The notes beneath the pieces are model-generated. The model saw nothing but the letters and a program-made list of their open reading frames with translations. It did not search any database and was not told the origin of the DNA. Source: Acidobacteriota bacterium (GTDB lineage Bacteria; Acidobacteriota; Vicinamibacteria; Vicinamibacterales; SCN-69-37). From it: a DNA stretch of 5,265 nucleotides. Positions within the stretch are counted from its first letter, which is position 1; the number at the start of each line of letters is the position of its first letter. Shown here piece after piece: positions 1 through 5,265 of the stretch. The position numbers and the translations under genes are program-made. Where the stretch lies: NCBI GenBank assembly GCA_021824055.1, contig JAKALV010000240.1, forward strand, positions 1 through 5,265, written 5' to 3'.

Positions 1-396
1 AACGCGCTCGGCTCAACGGCGCGCATCATCGGCGTCGGCGCGGAGAACGCGGACGCGGTGGCGCGCTCCTGGCGCGGACCTCTGCGAGTGGTCGGCGCGT
101 CGGCCAATACCTTCGCGGAAGGCATCGCCACGCGCGTGACCTTCGATCTGACCTTCGATCTGATGAAGCGCCACCTCGACGACTTCGTGCTGCTCGGCGA
201 AGACGAGCTGGCCGACGGTGTTCGCATGGCGCTTCGCGCCACGCACAATCTCGCCGAAGGCGCCGGCGCGGCGGCCCTCGCCGCCGCGCAGAAGTTGCGC
301 GATCGCCACCGCGGTCAGCGTGTCGTGGCGATCATGTCGGGCGGAAATCTCGACGCCGCGCGGCTCCGGGTGATTGTTGAAGGCGGCACGCCGTAG
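1..396 (+). CDS. Threonine/serine dehydratase (PLP-dependent ammonia-lyase), C-terminal part, 5' end outside window
   Basis: The reading frame is open from base 1 and ends at TAG 394-396, leaving 131 residues. It matches the second half of the fold-type II PLP enzymes that deaminate threonine or serine to 2-oxoacids in the cytoplasm (IlvA/TdcB/serine racemase group). Visible family signs are the IIGVGAENADA strand-turn (residues 9-19), TFAEGIATR (38-45), the LDDFVLLGEDEL region (59-70), EGAGAAALAA (86-95) and SGGNLDAARL (113-122). The serine of SGGN is the residue that in this family contacts the pyridine nitrogen of PLP. The catalytic lysine lies upstream, off the window. The protein stops 15 residues after SGGN, so there is no C-terminal ACT domain. 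This fits the short TdcB-like, non-isoleucine-feedback type rather than long biosynthetic IlvA. Exact substrate (threonine, serine, or a hydroxy-amino acid analogue) cannot be decided, so no symbol is given. It converges on the M1 peptidase gene. Confidence 0.9.
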   Translation, partial: NALGSTARIIGVGAENADAVARSWRGPLRVVGASANTFAEGIATRVTFDLTFDLMKRHLDDFVLLGEDELADGVRMALRATHNLAEGAGAAALAAAQKLRDRHRGQRVVAIMSGGNLDAARLRVIVEGGTP

Positions 397-397
397 G

Positions 398-427
398 CGC
401 GGAGATCTTCACACCGTGAAGGACGCG
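398..427. terminator. Candidate bidirectional hairpin between convergent genes
   Basis: The 58-bp gap between the two convergent stop codons contains a perfect 6-bp inverted repeat with a 3-nt loop: CTTCAC (407-412), ACC, GTGAAG (416-421). It can be extended outside a small internal loop by CGCG (398-401) pairing with CGCG (424-427). The place, just after one stop and 28 bp from the other, suits shared termination. There is no T tract on either strand, so it is not a canonical intrinsic terminator. It could simply be a 3'-end stabilising hairpin or chance. Confidence 0.35.
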
Positions 428-454
428 AAGAACGTGGAGGTGTGCGACCGTGAT

Positions 455-2557
455 CTACCGGCAGTTGCCCGCGCGCGCGCCCTTCGGCCACGCGTTGTTC
501 GATGGATCGTGATCCGGGAAGCGGCAGCCGGGATCGAACATCACGCTCTCGACCTTGCGGCCGCCCGTGTCGACCGTGGCCGTGAACGTGCGGCTGCCGT
601 TGAACCACACGTCCACCGGCCATGTCGCGACCATCGTGTCGGCGTCCTTCATTTCGGTCCGCGGTGATGGCCCCGCTGCCGGCTTGATGGCCGCGCCCTT
701 CGCCAGCTTGAACTCGAGAATGACCGGCGACGGCATCTGGCCGTCCTGCTTCACCGTCACACTGGTCCTGCTGCCGGCGGTGGTGACGCTGTCGATCGAT
801 CCGTCCACCGCGTCGGTCGTCCACAGCCAGTAGTACCAGAACCAGCCGAGATCCTGCTTCAGCTGGTTGCTCATGAAGAACATGTAATCCCATGGCGACG
901 GATGCTTGAACGCCCACGCCTTGGTGTATTCGCTCTGCGCGTGCTGCACGGCCGCGTCGCCACCAGGCACGATGCCGCCGAGCATGCTGAGCATCAGCGG
1001 CGCTTTCGAGTAGGTCTGGTAGCCGTAGCCCGTGCCGGCGTCGTTGGCGATCCACATCATCGGCGCTTCGGTTTCCGTGCCGCTCATGTTGCCGTAGCTC
1101 TGGCCGAGGCCGTTGAGGTTCGGCGCGGCGCCGCGCGCGTCGGCGTTCGACAGGACGTTCATGTACTGATTGAAGCCTTCGTCCATCCAGCCGTACCACG
1201 TCTCGTTGTTGCCGACCGTCATCGGCCACCACTGGTGCCCGGTCTCGTGATCGGCCGCACCCTGGTTGGAGTTGATCACCATCGGGTATTCCATGCCGGA
1301 ATCCGGACCGTCCTGAATGGTCAGTTGCGGAAATGGATACGGCGCCCACAGCTTCGAGTAGAACTCGAGCGCGTGGCGGCCGATCGCGCCCGCGTTCGTG
1401 TAGAGGGCTGCGCGCTCCGGTTGATAGACCATGTAAACCGGCACGGGGCCTTTGCCCGGGATCGTGGCTCGCGTCGCCGTCCAGATAAAGTTCTTCGCCG
1501 TGGCCCACGCGAAGTCGTTGACGTTGTCGGCCACGTGGCGCCACACGAGGCGGTTGCCTTCGGCGCTCGGCGCGCCCGCCTGTGTGGACACACCGGAGCC
1601 GACTTCATCGGGACCGACGATGGTGGTGACCGCGTCGGACTCGAGCACATGGGTCAGGCGCTCGCGCGCCTTCGGCGTCAGGACATCCTGCGGATTCTGG
1701 AGCACGCCCGTGCCGCTGACGATCCAGCCGGCCGGCACGTTCATCGACACGTCGAAGCGGCCGAAGTTGTTGTAGAACTCCGACGGCCCCATGTAGGGCG
1801 TGGTGTCCCAGCCGCGCAGGTCGTCGTACTTCGCGATGCGCGGATACCACTGCGTCGGCTGGAACAACGTGTCGTCGTACCGCTGTGTCATGCGATGCCC
1901 GCGACCGTTCGGGCCGCCCGGCAGCTTCGTGTGCCAGCTGATCTCGAGCGTCGCCGTGGCTTTCGACGGAATCGGTTTCGCGAGCGTGACGCGCGCGACC
2001 GTTTGATCCAGCCCGGTCGCATAGCTCTTTGCCGGCGCGCCCGGCGCGCCAGCAGCGCCGCGTCCGCCACCACGCGCGCCACGTCCGCCTCCGGCGGGCG
2101 CGGCCTTGAGGTCCACGTCTTCGCCGTTGACGACCAGGCGTGTCACCACCATGCCGTCGGTGGTTTCAGCGGGCATCGATGCGGGGTTATGCGGCGCGTT
2201 CGCGCGGAAGATGTTGTGGTCGAGCCGGAAGACGACCTCGCGCATGTCGTCCGGACCGTTGTTGGCCAGCGCGATCGTTTCCGTGCCCCACAGCGTGTCC
2301 GTTTCCGGCGAGAGCTTCACGTTGATCGTGTAATCGGTCTTCGTCTGCCAGTAGTCTGGTCCGGGCCTGCCCGTGAAGTCCCGCGTGCCGGCGGCCATCG
2401 CGCGCTTGATCTGATTGGTCAGCGGCACGTCACGGCGAATGCCGCGCGGCGGCACCTGGCGCGCGGCTGTTGCGGTCGGCGTCTGCGTGAGCACGCTGGC
2501 CGACTGAATGGCGAGGAATCCCACAAGACCGAGCACGAACACTGAGCGAAGCTTCAT
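455..2557 (-). CDS. Secreted M1-family zinc metallopeptidase (aminopeptidase N-like)
   Basis: A 700-residue protein. The zinc site is explicit: HETGH at 437-441 gives the HExxH motif, and E460 in WMDEGF is the third zinc ligand at the M1 distance of 18 intervening residues. The usual GAMEN exopeptidase segment is represented by GMEYP (421-425) just upstream, and Y516 in TYSKAP is the likely transition-state tyrosine (the Y-x-K position). The N-terminus (MKLRS, then a hydrophobic stretch to about residue 23) looks like a Sec signal peptide, so the enzyme should act in the periplasm or outside. Residues about 70-280 form the N-terminal beta domain, interrupted at 154-177 by a Gly/Ala/Arg-rich linker. 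The C-terminus (about 645-690, ending MFDP...DPSNNAW) looks like a beta domain often seen in this bacterial subgroup. ATG 2557 was chosen because it begins the signal peptide and has GGAG 8 nt upstream. The frame stays open upstream to 2812, but that stretch translates the octamer array into an RFPDSPI-type repeat and is not credible protein. Specificity is unknown. Confidence 0.95.
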   Translation of the reverse strand: MKLRSVFVLGLVGFLAIQSASVLTQTPTATAARQVPPRGIRRDVPLTNQIKRAMAAGTRDFTGRPGPDYWQTKTDYTINVKLSPETDTLWGTETIALANNGPDDMREVVFRLDHNIFRANAPHNPASMPAETTDGMVVTRLVVNGEDVDLKAAPAGGGRGARGGGRGAAGAPGAPAKSYATGLDQTVARVTLAKPIPSKATATLEISWHTKLPGGPNGRGHRMTQRYDDTLFQPTQWYPRIAKYDDLRGWDTTPYMGPSEFYNNFGRFDVSMNVPAGWIVSGTGVLQNPQDVLTPKARERLTHVLESDAVTTIVGPDEVGSGVSTQAGAPSAEGNRLVWRHVADNVNDFAWATAKNFIWTATRATIPGKGPVPVYMVYQPERAALYTNAGAIGRHALEFYSKLWAPYPFPQLTIQDGPDSGMEYPMVINSNQGAADHETGHQWWPMTVGNNETWYGWMDEGFNQYMNVLSNADARGAAPNLNGLGQSYGNMSGTETEAPMMWIANDAGTGYGYQTYSKAPLMLSMLGGIVPGGDAAVQHAQSEYTKAWAFKHPSPWDYMFFMSNQLKQDLGWFWYYWLWTTDAVDGSIDSVTTAGSRTSVTVKQDGQMPSPVILEFKLAKGAAIKPAAGPSPRTEMKDADTMVATWPVDVWFNGSRTFTATVDTGGRKVESVMFDPGCRFPDHDPSNNAWPKGARAGNCR

Positions 2558-2558
2558 C

Positions 2559-2587
2559 GCGACTACTCCGATGGGGAGAGTAGTCGC
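2559..2587 (-). promoter_or_regulatory. Perfect hairpin overlapping the RBS of the M1 peptidase gene
   Basis: GCGACTACTC (2559-2568) and GAGTAGTCGC (2578-2587) are perfect 10-bp inverted repeats with a 9-nt loop. In the peptidase mRNA the stem ends one nucleotide before the AUG. The Shine-Dalgarno GGAG is read from 2569 to 2566: its first G sits at the loop edge and GAG is paired in the stem. If the leader is transcribed, the fold would reduce ribosome access, so translation could depend on melting the stem, on temperature, or on a binding protein. As DNA, the same dyad could be an operator. That the dyad and SD exist is seen directly; the regulatory role is inferred. Confidence 0.55.
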
Positions 2588-2680
2588 AATCGGGCAATCG
2601 GGCAATCGGCAATCGAGGATCGGGGAATCGGGGAATCGGGGAATCGGGGAATCGGGGAATCGAGGATCGGGGAATCGGGC
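2588..2680. repeat. Tandem octamer array, AATCGGGG-type, about 12 units
   Basis: Read on the + strand the units are AATCGGGC twice (2588-2603), AATCGGC (2604-2610), AATCGAGG (2611-2618), ATCGGGG (2619-2625), AATCGGGG four times (2626-2657), AATCGAGG (2658-2665), ATCGGGG (2666-2672) and AATCGGGC (2673-2680). The AATCGAGG-ATCGGGG pair occurs twice, 47 bp apart, so part of the array seems to have grown as a multi-unit block, while the four identical central units point to recent slippage. It fills most of the divergent intergenic region and starts at the base after the RBS hairpin. The 8-bp period is not a multiple of three, which argues against coding. Confidence 0.93.
2622..2657 (+). other. 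G-quadruplex-forming motif within the octamer array
   Basis: Five consecutive GGGG runs (2622-2625, 2630-2633, 2638-2641, 2646-2649, 2654-2657) are each separated by exactly AATC, and a sixth GGGG follows at 2669-2672. Four G4 tracts with 4-nt loops satisfy the standard intramolecular quadruplex pattern, and the fifth allows alternative registers. The G-rich strand is the sense strand for the K+ channel and the template strand for the peptidase; the complement is C-rich and could form an i-motif. Folding in the cell is an inference. Confidence 0.7.
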
Positions 2681-2694
2681 GTGACATGATGCGC

Positions 2695-2699
2695 AGAGG
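2695..2699 (+). promoter_or_regulatory. Weak ribosome binding site for the K+ channel
   Basis: AGAGG lies 12 nt before ATG 2712 and only 3 nt before the in-frame TTG at 2703. The spacing to the ATG is long but usable, and that to the TTG is too short. This supports ATG 2712 as the start, although the signal is not strong. Confidence 0.45.
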
Positions 2700-2711
2700 C
2701 ATTTGTCGGCC

Positions 2712-4424
2712 ATGACGCCCGTCAAGACACGATCTTCCCAACCTGACACGCCCCGGCGTTCCTCCGGCCAGACGCGGACGCTGACGCTCCTGCTGCTGCT
2801 GGCAGCGGTCATCGTGGCCGTCTACAGCGCCGGCTTCCATGTGCTGATGCTGCGCGAGCACCGCGCGTACAGCTGGATGGCGTCCGTCTACTGGACCGCG
2901 CAGACGATGACGACGGTCGGGTACGGCGATATCACGTTTCATTCGGATCTTGGGCGCGCCTTTTCGATTCTCGTGCTGGCGACCGGCGTGGTGCTGCTCT
3001 TCGTGCTGCTGCCATTCACGCTGATCCAGTTCGTCTATGCGCCGTGGCTCGAAGCGAGGAACGCGGCGCGCACGCCGCGCCGGCTGCCCGCCACGGTCAC
3101 CGGCCACGTGATCCTCACCAACTACGGGCCGGTGGAAGCCGCCTTGATCGAGCGCCTCGTCCAATTCAATCTGCCGTACGTGGTCATCGTTGACGACACG
3201 GCGCGCGCGCTGGCGTTGCACGACCAGGGCGTGCGTGTGATGGTGGGCCGCGTCGACTCTCTCGACACGTATCGTCGCGCGCAGGTGGCACACGCGTCGC
3301 TCGTGGCGACCACGCTTGACGACATGGCCAACGCCGCCGTCATCCTGACGGTGCGCCAGGCGTCCGAGACGGTGCCGATCGTAGCCACCGCGGCGTGGGA
3401 GACATCGGTTGACCTGTTCAAGCAGGCGGGCGGTCAGCAGGTCATTCAGCTCGGCGAGCTGGTCGGCAGAGAAATGGCGCGACGGATCGCCGGTCACGGC
3501 GGCGGCCGCACCCACGTGGTCGGAGAACTCGACGGGCTGCGTATCGCCGAGGCGTCGGCGGCCGGCACGTCGCTGGTTGGCGCGACGATCCGGGATTCGC
3601 GCTTGCGCGAGCGATTCAACGTGAATGTGGTCGGCGTCTGGCAGCACGGCGCGTACTCGCCGGGGGCCGCGTCGACGCGGATCACGGAGGACATGACGCT
3701 GCTGCTCTCGGGCGCGCCGGCCGATCTCGACGCGTACGAGCGCGGCATCCGATCCTACGAGCGGCCGCCCGCGTTTGTCGTGGTGATCGGCGCCGGCCGT
3801 GTCGGCCGGGCGACCTCCCGGCACCTCACGGCCGCGGGCATCGAGCACAAGGTGATCGAGCGCTCGCTCGATCGCGTCAACTCCGACGACCAGTCGCGCT
3901 ACCTGATCGGCGATGCCACCGACCCCGCGGTGCTGAAGGCGGCCGGCATTCACCGCGCCGCCAGCATCGCCATCACCACGCATGATGACGATGTGAACGT
4001 GTACCTCACGTTGTACTGCCGGTCCACGTTTCCCGCTCTGCACATCGTGAGCCGCGCGACCGCCGAGCAGAACGTGCCGACGCTGCGCCGCGCCGGCGCG
4101 GACTCGGTGCTGTCGTACGTGCCGATGGAAGCGACCGCGATCTTCGACATCGCCCATCGCGGCGATCTGCTCATGCTCGACGAGGGCGTCGAGGTGTTTG
4201 CGGTGCCCGTGCCCGCCGCGCTCGTGGGCAAGCCCATCGCGGAGTGCGCCCTGCGTGAGGATACCGGCTGCAACGTGTTTGCCGTCAGGCGCGCCGGGGC
4301 GGACGCCGCATATCCCGACATCAACGTGCCGCTCGAGGCCGACGCCGAGTTGATCCTGATCGGCGATCGCGCGGACGAGCGGCGGTTCTTCGACAAATAC
4401 GGCGCGCGCACCCCAGGCGTGTGA
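2712..4424 (+). CDS. Two-TM potassium channel with tandem RCK (TrkA-N/TrkA-C) domains
   Basis: A 570-residue inner-membrane K+ channel. TM1 is about residues 24-47, the pore helix leads into the selectivity filter TVGYGD (68-73), and TM2 is about 83-108. There is no voltage sensor. The cytoplasmic part holds two full RCK units: TrkA-N 1 (about 131-260), TrkA-C 1 (about 268-345), TrkA-N 2 (about 355-480) and TrkA-C 2 (about 485-565). The second unit has an intact Rossmann signature: GAGRVG at 360-365, an acidic residue E383 at the end of the second strand, and GDATDP at 400-405. The first unit has a degenerate equivalent (NYGPVE at 137-142, GRVDS in place of GDATD), though D161-D162 are retained. 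This is the layout of GsuK and, in its gating ring, of BK channels, whereas MthK has one RCK per subunit. Channels of this class are gated by nucleotides, divalent cations or both; the ligand here is unknown. ATG 2712 is preferred over TTG 2703 on RBS spacing, a difference of three residues. It is divergent from the peptidase gene. Confidence 0.95.
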   Translation: MTPVKTRSSQPDTPRRSSGQTRTLTLLLLLAAVIVAVYSAGFHVLMLREHRAYSWMASVYWTAQTMTTVGYGDITFHSDLGRAFSILVLATGVVLLFVLLPFTLIQFVYAPWLEARNAARTPRRLPATVTGHVILTNYGPVEAALIERLVQFNLPYVVIVDDTARALALHDQGVRVMVGRVDSLDTYRRAQVAHASLVATTLDDMANAAVILTVRQASETVPIVATAAWETSVDLFKQAGGQQVIQLGELVGREMARRIAGHGGGRTHVVGELDGLRIAEASAAGTSLVGATIRDSRLRERFNVNVVGVWQHGAYSPGAASTRITEDMTLLLSGAPADLDAYERGIRSYERPPAFVVVIGAGRVGRATSRHLTAAGIEHKVIERSLDRVNSDDQSRYLIGDATDPAVLKAAGIHRAASIAITTHDDDVNVYLTLYCRSTFPALHIVSRATAEQNVPTLRRAGADSVLSYVPMEATAIFDIAHRGDLLMLDEGVEVFAVPVPAALVGKPIAECALREDTGCNVFAVRRAGADAAYPDINVPLEADAELILIGDRADERRFFDKYGARTPGV

Positions 4425-4535
4425 TCGTTAAGACGGGAGAACCACTTCACGTGCCTGTAAGCGTCTGCATAGCTGATACCCAGGACATGGTGTGTGATGC
4501 CCTCGGGTACGAGATTGCCGACGTAGAATGCGTCC
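4425..4535. other. 111-bp intergenic gap after the channel gene
   Basis: The gap lies between the channel stop and the acylase start. No clear terminator hairpin with T tract, tRNA or repeat is visible. It holds a possible -10 element near its right end. On the minus strand it is fully open and reads, from an ATG at 4537, about 37 codons with a protein-like composition before running antisense into the channel gene. I do not annotate that as a gene. Confidence 0.5.
4524..4529 (+). promoter_or_regulatory. Possible -10 element for a leaderless acylase transcript
   Basis: TAGAAT matches five of six bases of TATAAT and is followed by 6 nt and then ATG 4536. A transcript starting the usual 6-7 nt after a -10 would begin at or next to the start codon. 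No convincing Shine-Dalgarno sequence precedes this ATG, which is consistent with leaderless initiation. No good -35 is present at 16-18 bp spacing, so the call is tentative. Confidence 0.35.
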
Positions 4536-5265
4536 ATGCGACGGGTGCTCCGCGGATTGAAGTGGCTGTTCCTCGCGTTGGTTGTGGTGGCGCTGGGCAC
4601 AGCTGGATGGGCGTGGATCCAGTTGGGTCGCAGCCTGCCGCAAGTCGATGGTTCCCGAAGCCTGCCAGGTTTGTCGGCGCCGGTGTCGGTGGATCGCGAT
4701 GCGCTCGGCATGCCCACCATCAAGGGCGCCAACCGCCGCGACGTCGCGCGCGCCTTGGGATTCGTGCACGCGCAGGATCGGTTCTTTCAGATGGATCTGT
4801 CCCGTCGCCGGGCCGCGGGCGAACTGTCGGAGCTGTTCGGCCGGGCCGCCCTGGCCACCGACCAGGGCGCGCGACTGCATCGGTTCCGCCACCGCGCGGC
4901 GGCGGTGCTGGCCGCCGCCACTCCGGGCGACAGGGCGCTCGTCACGGCCTACGCCGAAGGCGTGAACGCCGGCCTCGAGGCGCTGGCCGCCGAGCCGTTC
5001 GAATATCGGCTCCTCCGGAAACACCCAGCGCCCTGGACGCCCGAGGATTCGGTCCTCGTCGTCGCGTCGATGTTCTTCAGCCTGCAGGATTCCACCGCCG
5101 CCGGAGAGGCGAGAGCGGCCGTGCTGCACGAAGCCTTTCCCGACAGCCTCGCGGAATTCCTGAACAGCACCGCCAGCGACTTCGACACGCCGATGCAGGG
5201 CAGCGTGATGCCGCCGCCGACGCCGCCTGACGCGACCGTGTTTGATCTGAGGAACGCGCAAGCCG
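4536..5265 (+). CDS. Penicillin acylase family protein (Ntn-hydrolase), N-terminal part, runs off right edge
   Basis: An open frame from ATG 4536 continues to the window end, giving 243 residues with no stop. The start MRRVLRGLKW followed by a hydrophobic segment (about 11-28) is a signal peptide or membrane anchor, so the enzyme should lie in the periplasm. Family motifs are clear: VSVDRDALGMPTIKG (50-64), matching the V-x-RD-x-x-G-x-P-x-I strand of penicillin amidase precursors, and GFVHAQDRFFQMDLSRRR (75-92) followed by AAGELSELFG (93-102), the alpha-chain hallmark. The family makes one precursor that cuts itself; the new N-terminal serine of the beta chain is the nucleophile that hydrolyses amides such as beta-lactam side chains or acyl-homoserine lactones. 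That serine lies beyond the window, so activity cannot be confirmed. Members usually exceed 700 residues, so about two thirds of the gene is missing here. It is co-directional with the channel but 111 bp away, so a separate transcript is plausible. Substrate is unknown. Confidence 0.93.
   Translation, partial: MRRVLRGLKWLFLALVVVALGTAGWAWIQLGRSLPQVDGSRSLPGLSAPVSVDRDALGMPTIKGANRRDVARALGFVHAQDRFFQMDLSRRRAAGELSELFGRAALATDQGARLHRFRHRAAAVLAAATPGDRALVTAYAEGVNAGLEALAAEPFEYRLLRKHPAPWTPEDSVLVVASMFFSLQDSTAAGEARAAVLHEAFPDSLAEFLNSTASDFDTPMQGSVMPPPTPPDATVFDLRNAQA

Noticed and set aside
139..162. Perfect 12-bp tandem duplication (ACCTTCGATCTG twice, TFDLTFDL) in the dehydratase gene.
   Set aside because: The spacing around it matches the normal family pattern (R-V-x-F-x-x-T), so no residues seem inserted; the identity is probably chance plus codon bias.
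902..2545. Long plus-strand reading frame antisense to the M1 peptidase.
   Set aside because: Composition is dominated by R, V, H and A, with no motif, while the opposite strand carries the full zinc motif and signal peptide.
2588..2680. CRISPR array or iteron-type origin for the repeat block.
   Set aside because: Units are directly adjacent 7-8-mers with no spacers, and no cas, rep or partition gene is present.
2682..2690. Extended -10-like TGA-CATGAT upstream of the channel gene.
   Set aside because: Only four of six -10 bases match and the position 17 bp upstream holds repeat sequence with no -35 resemblance.
2697..2725. TTGACG (minus, 2725-2720) as a -35 for the peptidase gene.
   Set aside because: No acceptable -10 appears at 15-18 bp; the best sequence there is ATGCCT. 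It also lies inside the channel coding sequence.
2430..4157. Long minus-strand reading frame antisense to the channel.
   Set aside because: Its translation is Arg/His-rich, has no recognisable domain and mirrors a well-supported gene; a typical GC-rich shadow frame.
4421..5230. Plus-strand frame starting at the end of the channel gene and overlapping the acylase.
   Set aside because: Beyond about 4560 it is an Arg/Gly-rich shadow of the penicillin acylase frame, whose family motifs are explicit.
1..5265. A defence island, secretion system or other multi-gene novel system.
   Set aside because: The four genes belong to ordinary families in three unrelated roles, with mixed orientations and no shared operon.

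Overview
The window is GC-rich, densely coding bacterial DNA with four protein genes, two of them cut by the window edges. The visible proteins are a PLP-dependent threonine/serine dehydratase, a secreted M1 metallopeptidase, a two-TM potassium channel with tandem RCK domains, and a penicillin-acylase-family hydrolase. Large exported peptidases and Ntn-hydrolases, a Gly/Arg-rich linker in the peptidase, a possible leaderless start, and an intergenic GGGGAATC octamer array together suggest a soil-type heterotroph. Acidobacteriota (Vicinamibacteria-like) is my best guess, but it is an inference from general impression and not shown by any marker gene.

Layout. Positions 1-396 (+) hold the C-terminal end of the dehydratase, which stops just after the catalytic fold with no ACT domain. 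A 58-bp convergent gap with a small hairpin separates it from the M1 peptidase, read leftward from 2557 to 455. The peptidase and the K+ channel (2712-4424, +) are divergent. The 154 bp between their start codons is the most structured part of the window. It holds a perfect 10-bp inverted repeat that partly buries the peptidase ribosome binding site. Directly against it lies a 93-bp array of about twelve 7-8-bp units, whose core is five GGGG runs spaced by AATC on the + strand, a textbook G-quadruplex pattern. A 111-bp gap after the channel leads to the penicillin acylase homologue (4536 to beyond the right edge, +), which may be read from a leaderless promoter.

The genes do not form an evident shared pathway. 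The dehydratase is cytoplasmic amino-acid catabolism, the peptidase and acylase are exported hydrolases that could release or process peptides and amides outside the cytoplasm, and the channel is ion homeostasis. I see no CRISPR, mobile element, RNA gene, toxin-antitoxin or defence module, and no convincing new multi-gene system. The observations most worth following up are the array with its G4 potential and the hairpin over the peptidase RBS.
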